A DNA stretch of 64,000 bases from Polytrichum commune (GCA_950295325.1 OX485805.1:9300501-9364500), one strand, 5' to 3'; shown: positions 36,226 through 49,675, counted from the stretch's first letter. Program-made: numbers and translations. The notes: a model not told the origin generated them from the sequence alone.

Positions 36226-37220
36226 GTGTACTTATTCTGCGAGAATATGTGCTTCGTCTTGCCTTTAGTAGGTAAGGTTGTCCGGAGAGGTGTGGAGGAG
36301 TAAAAAATCTCGTTACGACTATAAGATTATATAGACTGAGAGGTAGGAGTGGAGTGTTGTAGGTACTTAGCCTCATTTATGCAAAGCTATGAATGACTTT
36401 TGCCTATTGTAGATTCATCGGCAAAGTGAATGTATTTTCTCCTTCTCTTTTAGCGATCACATATTATCTCTCTCAGTTGTGTTAATGCTTGAATTTTAAC
36501 GAGGTCAATGTATTTTGAGCACGTAATCGAATCTCATATCTTCCTGTAGTCTCTTCTTAACTACAAGCCTTGCCATATACCAATGAATCATATGGGTGTG
36601 CAATCAAGAAGAATGACCACATGATGCCCAATATATTTTGAGCACAAACCTTTGAGATGTTTCATGATCATCAAATATTTTGGCAAAGTAAGAAAGTATG
36701 TCCACCAATGCACGACCAATTTGCTACTCCTCCACTTGTGGCAATCATATTTGAAAATGGACATGGGGTAACAAATCAAGTGTTGATCAAATCCCTTGCC
36801 ATTCACTCTTTGTCATTATAGCGCGTGCGTGCGCGCACACACACATATAACTTTCTATTTTTCTATTTGGGGAGGGGGGGGGGGTGGGACATATATGACC
36901 TTCTTATGACTCATTGGCAATGGACTTTGATTAATCATAACAATTTGAGATTAAATTTCAAAATTATTTCCAAAATTTCTCGAGACTAATCATGGTTTCT
37001 TCATATGCTTTTGCAAACACACGACACAATAAATATACCCTTGTGAATTCAAGTAGTATAAGGTAGCAATTTGTTTTCAAAAGTAATCAAATGGTATGGA
37101 TTGATTAAGAGGATAACGATTAAAAATATTCTCTAACATCCAAAAATTGTGACTTTTTCCAAGTCAATGATGAGGACAACAATATAAAGTTGAATAGCTT
37201 CTATCCTTTATTGAAGAGTT
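36226..37220. other. AT-rich spacer with a simple repeat
   Basis: Contains a GCGTGCGTGCGCGCACACAC simple repeat at about 36822-36848 and a poly-G run near 36875-36892. No gene is recognised. Confidence 0.4.
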
Positions 37221-37450
37221 GACTATTCAATATTAGACTAAAGTAGATGGGTTTTAAATGGTTACTTTTCAAAACTAGCCCACTTCTCCTAGGAGAAAGC
37301 ATGCGATTAGTACGAGATGGTTGGCAAATCCATATCAAGACCATAGCCACTTTCTTCATAAATGTTTGGAGCTCATGTGAATATCTTATTCACTATGAGC
37401 ATGAATATTTTATTGTTCATTAAATAGTCAAAAAAATCATGTAATTTTGT
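37220..37450 (-). repeat. Dispersed repeat family R1, inverted copy
   Basis: Matches 5500-5710 directly: 'ccatagccactttc(t/c)tcata', 'tcatgtgaatatcttattca' and 'gttcattaa(a/g)t(a/g)gtca'. About 230 bp. Confidence 0.55.
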
Positions 37451-37734
37451 TGGTTGTTCATTCATCCCAATTGAAGCTCACTAGACTAATTCAAGGTTTC
37501 TTGCCCTAATATAGGGGTTACTTTAGCTATAAAATAATAGCATCCGGGCTCTACAACACCAATAAGAAATGTCACCCTCCCCTCCCCCAGTTTTCCCTCC
37601 CCCCTCGGTAGGCGTTGTGAATATTCACCCTTCTTCAACCATGTGGACTACATAATACCACAACCAGTGAATTGTTGAGCTATGAAAACACTTTCACCCT
37701 TTGAACACACTACAAGGGTTTTTGTTCATGTTTG

Positions 37735-37935
37735 TGGGCCTTATGTGGTCACTCTTCTTAACAAGACACCTACATTTGAGTGGTATGTAGCAAGACTTGA
37801 AGCTAAAGATTGTGTGCTCAAAATATAGACGTCATTTTGAGTTCGATATTCAACACAATTGGAAGCCCGGTTCACATGATTGTTTCAAGACAATGTGAAT
37901 CTTCACTTTGACCTACTATAAATATTGCGTCTCAC
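37735..37935 (+). repeat. Dispersed repeat family R1, direct copy
   Basis: Contains 'cacctacatttgagtggtat', 'gattgtgtgctcaaaatata' and 'gatattcaacacaattggaa', and ends in 'tataaatattgcgtctcac'. It continues into words shared with 47690-47830. Confidence 0.6.
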
Positions 37936-40780
37936 CTCCAATTCAAAAACTTGGAATAACAGTCTCCATGTTTTGCAAATACTAAGTAGTGGAAACGATT
38001 GAGCAAAATTTGAGGCGCTCTTGATTGTTGCAACACATAGCGGGGTATTGCCATGTTCGTGGCGGAGCTAGACGTAAAGATGAAAAATGTATGTGAGCAC
38101 GGGTGGCTCTTGCTCTTCACATTCTTGCTATCGCCCGCCCCCACATACTAAGTTGAAGTACTTGTCACCCTCCATACAAAACACTACAGTAAAATTTGAG
38201 TATAGACCCCACATTTGTGGCAAAAGCAAAACTTTGTGCATTCAACTACAATATCTTGATTGCTCGTCGAAGAGAAGAAATGTTACCAAAACTTGCCACA
38301 AGTTTGCACCCATGAAGGCCTGTAGAACCAATTTTTTGGCCATCGCCTATCCGAATAGGGCTATTAGCCATTTTTTATGATTTTCATTTGGCAATCGGCG
38401 GTTGGACCTCATCTGGAGTCGATGAAGGGGGCGATTGCCGTTCAGATGCGGTTACGACGGCTAACCGACTCGTCACCTCCCTCGTCGATAAGGAGGAGCC
38501 GACCATCAGCAAACACATGCTATTATCATTTTGTAGAATCTCACATAGTCTCAATCTTAGCATAGAGTTAGCGATAGTCTTAGCGGGCGCATCACTCAGT
38601 GATTGAGTGTCGTCATAGTTGTATCCCAGAGCGAGAGGCTCGGAGGGATTGGTCATAGGCAGAGAGTCGAAGCACTCAAATTTAGAGTGTCTGTGAACTT
38701 TGAAACAGTAAAGATTGGAAGCATTCATGAGCATTGATTTGATTATCACTAGAGAGGAAGTAATCTGTGACATTGTATGTCTGTGTATGAAATGTGGAAA
38801 TTGTGAAGTGAGTTCGTTAGTAGCATTGTCCGAGTGAGGCAAGTAGTCTGACAGAGTGATGTTATATCAAGATCAGGCAAATAGGCTGACAACAGTTTGC
38901 ATTGGAATATGTCAAAGTCGATTAAGGGCGAGCTGGCAGAGAGGACTAAAAGGGCTATTGACTGAAGGATGCTTAGTCGTAGGAAGAGCCTGAAGAGCCT
39001 GAGTATATGTGAAGCATGAGCAAAGGAAGACAATATTTTGAGAGGAAGTCAGGGTGTGGCAAGTATTCTTACCTTGAAGGGGTGTTGACGAAAGACATGA
39101 GCCTGTAAAAAAGAAGGCAAGTTCTTGACGAACTCAGTCAGAGAGGTTGAGTGGGCAATAAGCTTAGTCTTAGGCGATTAGCCGAGAGCAGCGAATGCTG
39201 GCAATTAGCCAAGAAGGACGAGAGCCATAGTCTTGGGAGAGGGTGGAGAGAACCCTCAGTGAGCTTAGTAGCCAGCCGAGAGGGCGATAACCTTTACAGA
39301 GAGGCTGACAGAGAGTAAAGAGAGGGGCTATCGCCTAGGCAAGTGTTGTTACTTTACTGGCCATTAGCCGAGAGAGCATAGAGAGGTTCAGAGAGAGAGT
39401 TGGGCTAGTAGCCAACGTTGGACATGGAAGGACTAGAGGCATGCTATAGACTGTCAAGACATTACCTTCTCGAGAAGGAGAGATTACCTTATTGGAGTAA
39501 GACTTTACCATCCACATGACATTATTAGTTCAAAACAGACTAAAGCCTTAAGGAAATAATATAGCCTAGTTGTGGATGTATTGAATTTCATATTAACAAG
39601 TGGATGATTGCCTGAGATGAGTCACCAGATGATCGAAGATGGAGGTGGTGACTTGAGATATGCGAAGACATGTATGATGGTTGTAAGTTGAATTAAGAGG
39701 GAATTAAAAATGTTGAATTACCGCAATTGTGATTTATGTTGATCAAAGACTATGCGGTTACCAAAAGACATTACCTTGGACTTTGGTCCTAGCAAATTGC
39801 CAAGGACAACTTGCCAAGCTTTTGAGCTTCACGACTGAAATAGGTCAAGACGTAGAGTGATAGAAAATTCCTTGAAGATAGGACGGAATCACTCACGACT
39901 GAGGAAGCACAAAGGAACCATAAGAGTGGAGAGTAAGCGGAATTAAGGAGGAATGAAGGAAGAAAGGACCTAAGATGTTATTGTGATCCTTAATCCAATG
40001 TGACATTAACCCTTATAGACACTATCTCAGTCTTCCTGGAGACATAGTTCCCTGGGTTTTGTTGTTTTGAGCCATCGCAAAAACATACTACAAGGCCCGA
40101 TATCATCCATAAAGCCCATGTTCTATCCATGAGGCCATTGGTTATGGAACATAATTGGTCGGTTTGTGGATGTGAACTAAAGATTATGGATGAAATATCC
40201 CATGCATGGATAGGAACATGCAAGAGAGTTGTTGGTTTAGTCCTCTCCACTTGGATGAGCATGTGATTATGATGGATAATTGGCTCAAGTAGGTGGATCG
40301 CTCTCCTCTCTTTGGGAGTCTAGTCCATATTCCTCATCTTCCTCAAAGCATGTATTAATGTGCATTTTGAGATAATGAGCTCACGTGCTTCATGAGGATC
40401 CCGAATAGATTCTCCAAAATTGTTGTGTGTCACAGATGATTTGAAGACTACGCTCACTTGAAACAAATGAAATCTTATGGAATTGATTTTAAATTCCGGA
40501 AAAAATCAAAAGGTATATGGGACCATAAACACGGGTAGATCACTTAGTGCATTTTAAAAACAACGTGCGGCATAATATAGAGAGAATTAAAATCATTTGA
40601 AATAAAAATTATAAAGGAATTCCAAATAATGAAAGGGCCATTAAATGTAGACAATCCCATTATAAGTAAGTTAGGTGGACATAAAACGTGAGCGATTATT
40701 TTTTGTAAAATTAATATAGGGGCTGAAGATAAGGATCCTAGAAGGTATGTTTAGTATGGTATGTAAATGGGTTTAGGACT
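37936..40780. other. Gene-poor stretch, partly purine-rich
   Basis: 38600-39520 is rich in GAGAGAGG, AGCCGAGAG and GGCTATCGCC words in loose array, similar in texture to 53100-54100. Overlapping open frames at 38384-38842 on both strands have no recognisable domain. It may be an old LTR-type sequence, but nothing proves it. Confidence 0.35.
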
Positions 40781-41110
40781 CACTGGGATGGATGATAATT
40801 GGGATTTCCGTTTGTCCAAAAATGGATGAAAAGGGAACGCGCCGTCGTTGGGGTCGTCTTCCCCACGCCTGTTTGCAAATGGCTAGGGTTTCAATTTGCT
40901 TCGCGTTTTCGTTCGCTATGGTTTGGAGGTGTGTTTTCAGAGCTAGGTTTGGGTTTAGGTGCGTGCGAACACCTCGATGTCACAAATTTGTATGTCATTC
41001 GCCTGCACCTAAAGTCTGGGTGGCCGCGAGAGTTACGGGTCCACCGTGGTGATGGGTCGGTTCACAACGTGGGAGTTTGGGTAAATACTGCTCTTAGATC
41101 ATGAGTTATG
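40780..41110 (+). other. Possible gene-start fragment
   Basis: GC-richer than its flanks, with a GGCTAGGGTTTCAATTTGC leader-like word at 40880 and open frames in two phases of about 90-100 codons. No domain is recognised and no following exon was found. It could be the relic of a plant gene's first exon. Confidence 0.25.
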
Positions 41111-41454
41111 CTTGTTTTTTTTTTTGTGTGTAAACTGCTGGTATTTGTCTTCCTTTAAACCCTAAACTCACATGCACAGGCCACTCCATAATTACAGGAC
41201 TCCTAAACTGCTGCTGTTCTTCCCGTTTTTTGATGAGTTTGGGTCAGCATTTTGTAAACCGCATGTTGTGTTTGTGAACACACGGACACTTTTCCTTTGT
41301 TTCCACCCTTACCTTATTTGTGGTGTACTTGGGGTTATTTTGTATGTGCTGTAACATTGTGGACTCCACCCTAAATTGTAAAATCTAAACTTGCTTTACT
41401 ATGCTATGTGTTTTTGGTCACTTGCATTGCAATGACCGCTATAGTATTTGTGCT

Positions 41455-41570
41455 GGCATCTCCAATGTGTTTTCATCATAACAGTGTTTGCAATGGTATT
41501 ACTTTGCTATGGTCTCCTATGTGTTTTCTTCATAACTATGTTTGCAATGGTATTACTGTTTGCACCCTTT
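41455..41570. repeat. Tandem duplication, two 54-bp units
   Basis: Units at 41459-41512 and 41513-41566 share TCTCC(A/T)ATGTGTTTTC and 'gtttgcaatggtattact', with a few changes. The period is divisible by three, so the open frame through it repeats an 18-residue unit; coding status is doubtful. Confidence 0.7.
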
Positions 41571-42699
41571 TTTGTTTCCATGCTTTCCCCCAACACTCGT
41601 CAATTGCGTCAGGAAGTAGATTAATTTTTATTACTTAAAAGGAATATAAAGTACAAAAATTACAGTGACTTGGACAATATAAGTAATGAAAGGGTGCAAA
41701 CAAATGGGCCATTTTTGAAATTTAAGTAATTATAGGGAGGCTTTAATTCAACCCTTGAAGGTAAATAGCCCCAAAACAAAAAAACCCCAACTGCACGTGG
41801 TGTACAAAAATGCCTTAGAGTGATCTACCCGTGACCATAAATTTATAAAGATGGTGTCAAAAAGGCTAATTCCCTATGAAAATAAAGTATAATGACTTTT
41901 ATAAGATACATGTTGAGATCAACTTCATGGTCTATTTGGAAGAAAACCTTGACATTGCCAAATATTGCAATCTGGTTTTTTTTTAATTAAAAAAAACTTT
42001 CTCTCTAGTGGAGTTATAGACAAGACACTCCAATTCAACTACATTATAAGGGTAAAAGTGACATAATCTATCATCTTTAGAAATTGGGATAAACAAATGT
42101 GTTAGGAGGACTTTAGTGCAATCCAAGAACAAGAAGTCACATTTCTCCAATGTAGTAAAGCATGCATACCCAACAATACTCATCGTAGCTATTTGTTGTC
42201 GCTTGGGGCCCGTAGGTGAATATGATGTACAAATGAATTCTATCGCAAACTTTGCTTGGGCATACATACAAGCTATAGAGTACTTCTTATTCTATTTTTT
42301 AGATTTGAGTTTTTCTAGATATGTAATTGGAAGTCAATTTCTTTCAGATTGTAGAATTAATTCTTGGCATTGCAGAAGTATGCCGGCAATTTGTTTTAAA
42401 GACCAATTACTCTTATATTTTGTATTGTTCACATCACGCCGCTTGCTGCTTCTCTAATAGAAACACTTCACAGTACACAACTAAAGATGTCCATTGATGT
42501 ATTGTTTTACATATGGAGTTGAATATTCTGCCATTGTGGATTTTAAGTAAACAAATCTCGGTATAAAATTCATCCTATGTTAAAGCCACATATACAATGA
42601 GATTTACAAGGTGATTTGAATCCATATGAACACGTGTTTTCTCATGGTAGAAGTTACTTGACTATGGGTTTGCATGACAATGTCACTAACTTTTTAGAG

Positions 42700-42890
42700 T
42701 TATGGGGTGCTATAACATGTGATTGTTAATGTAAGTTTTCACCAAGTCATGATGTTAATGTAGTATAATGTCCAAATAATCCAGTTTAATTTTTGTTGCT
42801 TGAAATGAGATGTACAGTAAATAGATCTAGCACTGCGTAATTCTAAGTAGCAAGTGACACTAGATACTACAAATCGTGTAGTATTAAAAC
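42700..42890. mobile_element. MITE with GTGACACTAGATA end, copy 2 (diverged)
   Basis: The right end 'caagtgacactagatactac' and inner 'gtataatgtccaaa' and 'gcactgcgtaattc' match the element at 24365-24592. The left end is eroded. It abuts the duplicated segment that carries the ankyrin gene's 3' flank. Confidence 0.55.
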
Positions 42891-43390
42891 GTATCACATG
42901 TAAACTATAACCTCGATATTTATGGTTTGAATAGACATATTATTTAATAAGTGTTTTGTAATTTATACTTTATGATTGTGAGAACGTAACCTGACCTCTT
43001 AGAACATTCACACGTCTTTTGGTATTCGTACAAGAATTCACATCCAATCATTCACCACTCAAATATAAATGTCCATTTGAGATGAGGCACATAGTTAGGT
43101 ACATCTACCATACTTCCAATCATTTGTGATAAATTGCCAATGATGTGTTATTCTTACAATTCCTCTACTATACGATGATATTGTTAATTTACACTAGAAA
43201 TTACATACATCATAGCACGAATAGAACATGTGTACTTTATTTCATTTGCAGATGCTAATTACATTCTCTAAGTTCTAAAAACCAACGAAATGACAAGATG
43301 GACAACAACATTGTCCACCGTCACTTAGAACTCTCCACATCCATGCCAATGACCAAAAATCACAACATGAGCTATCATTTAAGTTATAAA
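42888..43390 (-). repeat. 3' flank of the ankyrin/PGG gene, contains an R1 block, duplicated at 35568
   Basis: This is the 3' untranslated or downstream part of the ankyrin/PGG gene. It includes the 'caccactcaaatataaatgt' block of R1. The whole stretch and the first 200 bp of the coding end are present in decayed form at 35568-36225. Confidence 0.6.
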
Positions 43391-46300
43391 CTATTTCCTC
43401 TTTTCTTTGATTGGAAATAGAGATTGGTACAAATGCCTAATCATCATACTTTTGGGAAATATAAGCCTCAACAATCGTATGAAAAACCAAATTATTCCTA
43501 TCAAACACACCAAACCTGCCACTACTGAAGGATAAAATGTAAGACCTCCATGTCGCCACGAATACTCTTCAGACACCACTGCATTAGATGCTGCTGTGAA
43601 AGAAATTAGGACCCCAAGTACAGACATGAGGAGTAGGCTAATGGCAATCCCTATTGTTGTTCGGGTGCGTTGCCATTCTTCATATATTCCTTCTTGAGGC
43701 ATTGGCAATGAAGGTACCACTGCGAACATGATGGATGCAATAGCAAGGTAGAACGAGACGCTATTGGTGGCCATGAAGATCCTAATTGATAAGTTTGACG
43801 TTTGTACAAAATCATTTGCATAACCAAGAGGTGGTTGCAAAGGACCCACATAGGACGCAGTGGCAACCAAAGCAACCACAACAGAGATTGCATTGCCAGC
43901 ATCATTCAAGCTTTTTTTGGCTTCCAAAGTTTCCCTTTCAACCATGTTCTGCCATGAAAGGTGGTTTTCACTAGATGCCCATCTACCTGGTTCAGGAAAG
44001 TTGCCGCCGTCATCTTTTTCCCACACATCAACACCTGCTTGCACCAATATGCTAATGCATGCTTCTCTTCCTTTGTACGAAAGATTCTTAGCACCTTCGG
44101 CTTTAGCTTCAGCATAAAAATCCACATCAATAAAATCCTCCAATTGCATAAAATTATGGGATAAACATGTAGGTGTCTCGGATAGTTTCAAGGAAGTTGG
44201 TCGCCTTGATGCAACAACAAAATGTAAGGAGGTGGCACCATGACATGTCACTAATGGATCAAATTGATGATTTGTTGTGAATAACCGCAAAGTCTCGGGG
44301 TCTCCTGATGCTGCAGCTAGGTGTATTGTTGAAATTTCTTCAGTATAAAAAAATTCATGAAGGTAAAAATACCCATAACTTTGACGTTTTACCATATCTT
44401 TGACCTATAACATGATTGCATAGAGTGAAAGGTCAAAACAATATTCCTAGATTACCAATTCCTTTCATCAACAATGTTATTCAAGTTTCATTATTCAAAC
44501 ACTAAAACATTTAATTTCATGTCCCCAAACATCAATATCCAGGCACGTTCATTTAATTTTAGAAATTACAAGAACTCAAAGATTAATTCTGGGCTATGTA
44601 CATTATTACATACATGTCGTTACATTGAACGAGATAGCAAGACAATTATCCAAGTCAACCAACATGACATTTTTTATCATACTAGAGCACATTCAATTTC
44701 AAGTGTTCAAAGTAAATATCAAAACTTTCAATGCAAGTCCCATAGCTCTAATTAAAAATTTCACCTCTACCAAGTGAAAAATATTTAATTCAACCCCTAA
44801 ACGACCAATTCTTTCAATTTAAATAATTTGTGACGAGTTTGAAGAACACAAGTAATGACTTTGATTATTCAATTAGACCCAAGGGATTTGGCATGTATTT
44901 TATAGAAACCCCGCAAATTGCCCTGAAAAGTAGTAATGCTTCAAGGCAGATTATAAGCTTTTGTAAATTGGGTTTCTTGTCCATATTTTACATCATAAAA
45001 TTCACGTACTATGAATATATAATCATATGAATGACCACGCCATCATTGTGTCCAATTATCACACGTTTAAATCAAAATGAAACTTAAGCTTAGAGATAAT
45101 GATAAAGACAAGTATCTTGTTCATTTTTAAAGTATCATTGAAATGTTTGAATGACAAATTCGTCATCACATACTATATTATGCCTCCTACTTTGTCAAGT
45201 TCTAAAGTCACATGTCTACTAAAACATTTATGTGATATGCAATGAGTGAAGACATTGGCGTAGCACGGCGATCTTAGCTACAAAATTTGGACCTTCTCCA
45301 AAATACTATGATTATAGAATTTGGTGAACAAAATTTTGTTCTTGTGATCTTCACATTTTAGAACAAACAAACAAACTGTCCCTATCTAATATCATGTGCG
45401 CATATGCAAATCGTAGTAACAATTAATACAAGGTCCATGGATTATTATAGGAAACTTGAATTGTGTGAATGCATCCAAATGGAGTTGAATCTCTACAACG
45501 TTAAACCATTCAATCTATCACATCATGGTAGTTTCCTAAAGTGAAATGAGTTGGAAATCAATGACTAACGTGACCTCCAAAACTTAAGAGTGCGCTTGTA
45601 TGTAACACACACTTTCTTCCACTTTATGTGGGCCGTAACCTTTGTTGAGGCAACCCGTGACATTCAATTTGGACATCTGATGAAATATGAGTAAGTGTAT
45701 GTACAAGTATCCATGTGTTCTATATTCAATCCCTCTCCTGCATAACACTAAAAAACAAGTAGCCTCTCAATTTTTATGTTTTTGGGTTCAAGTATTATTA
45801 GGGCATTCACAAAGAGATTGAATGTTTAAAATTTGTGGCTAAATTGAATGTGTCCTTGGTCATGGAGGGGGTTGATATGTGAGCAAATACATACCCTTGG
45901 ACACGTCAGCAACCTCCTCACCACCTCGGGCAAACCCGCCGCTGCAGCCAACTGCAAAGCTGTCCATTCTATCAATTGAGGGTTAAAACGACTCACATAA
46001 AGACTGTCGTCGAAGCAAAATATTCTAGCAAAGCAAGCATTCACATTAGTCCTTGGGTCCTTCAACAACCGCTCCACCGCCTTCGACTTGTTATGTATCA
46101 CAGCCACATGTAAGGGAGTCGCTCATGTACAGTCCGCTCTATTATACTCCTTGTCCCATTTCACCGTGGCATTTACATTAGCCCTCCCATCCTCCAACAA
46201 TGCGTCCAAGTTGCGTAAGCTTAACATTTCGAACACGATCCACATGCCCGTCTCGATGTCGGATGTGTTGGCCTTATCTTGTACAGAAGCGAGGTGCAAG

Positions 46301-47190
46301 GCAGACCATCCCCTGGAGTCAGGCATATTCAGACACTCTGCATTCTCTCGCCCTGATTCTCCCCCCGGGATTAGACGCACAAGGAAGTGACAAATACCAA
46401 TACCAGAGTTCAGTGCAACATGCAAGGGAGTTTGGCCCTGGGCATTGCGGAGCTGGAAAAGGTATCTCAACACATCTGGCCCCTTCTCCACACATCCCCC
46501 AATCACCGCCTTCACATACTCTTTGATGTCCGGTCTAAATAGGTACTGACATGCATGGTGAAAGCGCAACTCTTCGCAATCAGCTACAAAGTTATAGTCC
46601 ACATCTTCCTCAAACCTTGAACGCACTGTGTCAGGAACTAAGCTTCTGTGATCTGTGAGAACTCCCTGCAATAAATGCCGAGGCGATGAATTCTCCTCAT
46701 CAGCAGCTACAGGGTCTATGGATGATCCGAAGATCTTGCTTTGGTATGATAAGAAGGTCCCTGACTGACGCTCCCCCTTCAGCAAATAATCCCGGCATTT
46801 GTAGCCACCCATACTCCACCAGGCAAATTCAAAAGCAGTCAGCCTAGCTTTCTCCGCATTTCTCCAATTAGCCTCTGCTTTAAGAAGCTCCTGCAAAGAG
46901 AGTTCGATCTCCTCCTCTGCGTCCACAAATCGGTTCTTGTCTCCAAACAAATCAAAAACTTGGTCTAGCAGCTTCAAGCAGCCACGCATGGCACCCGCAT
47001 GCAAGACTGTAAACCCTGCTTCACCCTTCTGCACCACCCGACATGGATTTTCCTGCAGTAGATTCATGAGTTGCTTACAATCCGCACTGTCTAAGGCCTC
47101 TAACCACGGAGACCCTCGAGGAGCCTCCACCAACCCAGTTGTTAATTTTGCGCACACGAACCTCACTCGCAAGTTGTCGTTCCTCACCAA
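43391..47190 (-). CDS. Ankyrin-repeat protein with PGG membrane domain, one in-frame stop
   Basis: Two exons are visible, about 47190-45895 and 44404-43391, joined in phase at TCPR/VKDM over a 1.49-kb intron (donor GTATGT). The 5' end is unresolved: an in-frame stop lies just upstream of 47190 and the first ATG in frame (KQLMNLLQEN) is near 47072. Seen: ankyrin repeats (GFTVLHAGAMRG, GQTPLHVALNSG, GWSALHLASVQD, TPLHVAVIHN, EWTALQLAAAAG, STIHLAAASGD, GATSLHFVVAS), then a PGG domain (LNDAGNAISVVVALVATASY, PPLGY) with four hydrophobic segments and a basic C-terminus. Plant proteins of this class (ACD6-like) act at membranes in defence or salt response. One in-frame TGA at 46125-46123 splits the ankyrin part between RADCT and ATPLHVAVIHN, and the frame is otherwise clean, so it is a young pseudogene, a non-functional allele or a sequencing error. 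Confidence 0.85.
44405..45894 (-). other. Intron of the ankyrin/PGG gene
   Basis: A 1.49-kb AT-rich intron with GTATGT donor and TATAG acceptor. No repeat family of the window and no nested gene was recognised in it. Confidence 0.6.
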
Positions 47191-47679
47191 AGATCATCAA
47201 CCCATCCTCAGTGTTGAAATAAACACCTGGTACATACGGCGACATACACGCCATCGGATAACCTCTGCAAGCTAAATCCGATTTAGAAGATTGAACTGTG
47301 ATGGCAGGTCACAAGCTCAAATGCTTCACAAGTGGTGAAGGCTCCGTTTCGCAATGCTTAAGCAACCCTACAAGAAAGGTCGAACTCAGTCAAAATAGAA
47401 AAGTGGAGAACACTCGAAACATCAAGTACATCGCCATGACCTACCAGGCTTATAAATTGCACGGGAAAACTGGTAGGCATTCAGAATGCGTTGGTATGGC
47501 AACACTTCTAAGACAACTCTTTCAGACAATGTTTGAACCTTCTTTTGTGGCTCGGCTCTCATTTTTGCATCGCAGAGCCATTTTGGTCAGCGTAGATTCC
47601 CAGGGGCTTTCGGACTTGATCTTCTCTATTAAGATAAGATGCTGTCCTCAGGTGATCGACACTTGAAAAACGACGCGTG

Positions 47680-47850
47680 TTACAAAAAGCTTCGACTACA
47701 TGCTCGAGATGTACACACCAATCTCAGTTCGATTGTAAATACAATCGAGAGGCATCTGTAACTATTTCAAACGAAACAGAAACTGAACTTTAACCTCCTA
47801 CAAATGTTGCATCTCAACTCTATTTCTGAAACTCAAATTGATAACTATTC
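47680..47850 (+). repeat. Dispersed repeat family R1, diverged copy
   Basis: Shares 'cttcgactacatgctcgaga', 'caatctcagttcgattgtaa' and 'acaaatgttgcatctcaact' with 37780-37935. Upstream of the ankyrin gene's recognised part. Strongly diverged. Confidence 0.4.
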
Positions 47851-49440
47851 GCAATTGCTGGCTGTGTGAGCCAATTCCCGTGCCAATCCATTCGCCAAAA
47901 ATGTGTAAAGTGGAACCTGCCCACAGGAGGGTCACATACCTTACAACCCGACGCCTCACCAACTTTCTACTCCTGCTCAGCTTACCTCATCCCTACCGCC
48001 TCTCTATTAGCTCACAAAAATGAAGAGTATTGATTGCAAAACATGAACTTCGGTAGCCACAAAGCACTCACAATGCCCTTAAATTACACAAGAAGTGTGG
48101 CCAGGTCAATGTGAATCCTCTACTGAAAGGGTCCTTCACCATGGCCCACGAGTAGGTTCTAGATTTCAGTACAAACACAACCCATATGTTTGCACACAAA
48201 ATGATGTGAAGGTACTTGGAGCAAGAAAAGAAAAGAAAAAGTAACACCCGCACATTGTACCGGCGTGAATGCGAGCCCGTTGTCCGAATGCTAAACATGG
48301 TGGGCCGTGTTGTAGCATGGGGAGTTATGCCTCCGTTAGGAGGTGGATACTTGGAGCAACAAAGTACTTGAAATTCCATCTGAATTTTCATTTGTGGCAG
48401 AGATGTATGTATTCATTAGTAGGTAAGAAACTTCGGAGGAAAAAGTTATGATTGGCACATGATTGAAGTAACCCTAAACTTGGTATGTATTTTGGACTAC
48501 TAAAATTTCAATTTTCTCAGTGGTGTAGAATACACAAAGTAGGTTTTTTGCTCAATCCCGACTTTCGAAAGATGGTCGTAACCTAATTTAAACATCTCGT
48601 GACACGAGTCCCTCCAATAAAAGTTTTAAAATTGACAATTTGGCCCTTTGACCAAAAATCGACCATTTTGTGGTCGCCCAGGTTGTTTTGGGCTTAAAAT
48701 GTTATCTGCACTTCCTTGGACTTTCAACCACTTAAAATTCTTATTCAATTAGTTAGTGCTTAACACTCTCAATTGTGTCCGGTTAATTTCCTACACTTTT
48801 GGATTTCACTTGGTTTTTTTCCGGGATGTGATAAAAGCAATAAGTACTTAAACTGACTCCTAGAAATCTTTTTGCAGTAATTCCAAATGTAAGCATTCAG
48901 GTCAACTTTGCTAGAGAGACGAAGACCAAGAAAGATCCGATAATGATTTAAGATTAAGAGACCATGACCTATTTAAGAATGGTTCTAAGTTCATAGATCA
49001 AGAGACATCACTAAGGTAATACAACCAAATCCAAAACTCCCGAGAGTATAAACGAAGGATCATAACTACCAAAAACACATCATAAAAGTCCTCAAAGCAA
49101 AATCTAAAAGTCGCAAAGAACTCTGACACAAACCGATAGTTACAAAAAAATACTTTACAAGTTGAAAGCCATAACTATCAAGAGCCTCAAAAGGATACAC
49201 AAAATAAGAAGAGGAGTGTGCCACAAGAATCCTTTATGAAGTCCCTTGTGTGGGTGGGTGGGACCGGAAGTGCTTATGGCCGCCCTTATTAAGACTTGAG
49301 GTACGTTAATTATGGATATCTAAAAATAAAATAAATACAAAGTCAAGAACCTATCAATCCATATTTTAGTCATGATAAAAAGAAGAACCCTTAGACAAGG
49401 GGATTTCTTACACCAAGTGATATTCTTGGAACCACATAAG
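47851..49440. other. Spacer, nothing recognised
   Basis: AT-rich with short frames only. No domain, RNA gene or shared repeat noted. Confidence 0.4.
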
Positions 49441-49444
49441 ACTC

Positions 49445-49675
49445 TTTGAGACCTTTTATAGCCCATTAGCTAGTTGGGCTCGCCCATATTTTTGAGGCCT
49501 CAATCTAGCCATAGTTGGGCTACCCCATATTTTTCAAGCGCGATCTAGCCATAGCCAGGCTAGCCCATTCTTTTTAAATACCGTTTTCAGCCATAACTCT
49601 TAGCTAATGGGTTAGCTGCTAGCCCAAAAAGTATGTGGGCTAGCGGTTGTACAAGGTTTGAAACACTTGAATCTG
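49445..49675 (+). repeat. TAGCCCA-rich foldback repeat, copy 1
   Basis: Blocks such as 'ctagccatag(t/c)tgggct', 'taatgggttagctgctagcc' and 'gggctagcggttgtacaagg' recur at 50120-50305. AGCCCA/TGGGCT words face each other at the edges, so the unit can fold. Probably a small DNA transposon. Confidence 0.6.

Noticed and set aside
38384-38842. A 152-codon minus-strand gene
   Set aside because: Overlapped by open frames on the other strand, no recognisable domain and no exon signals.
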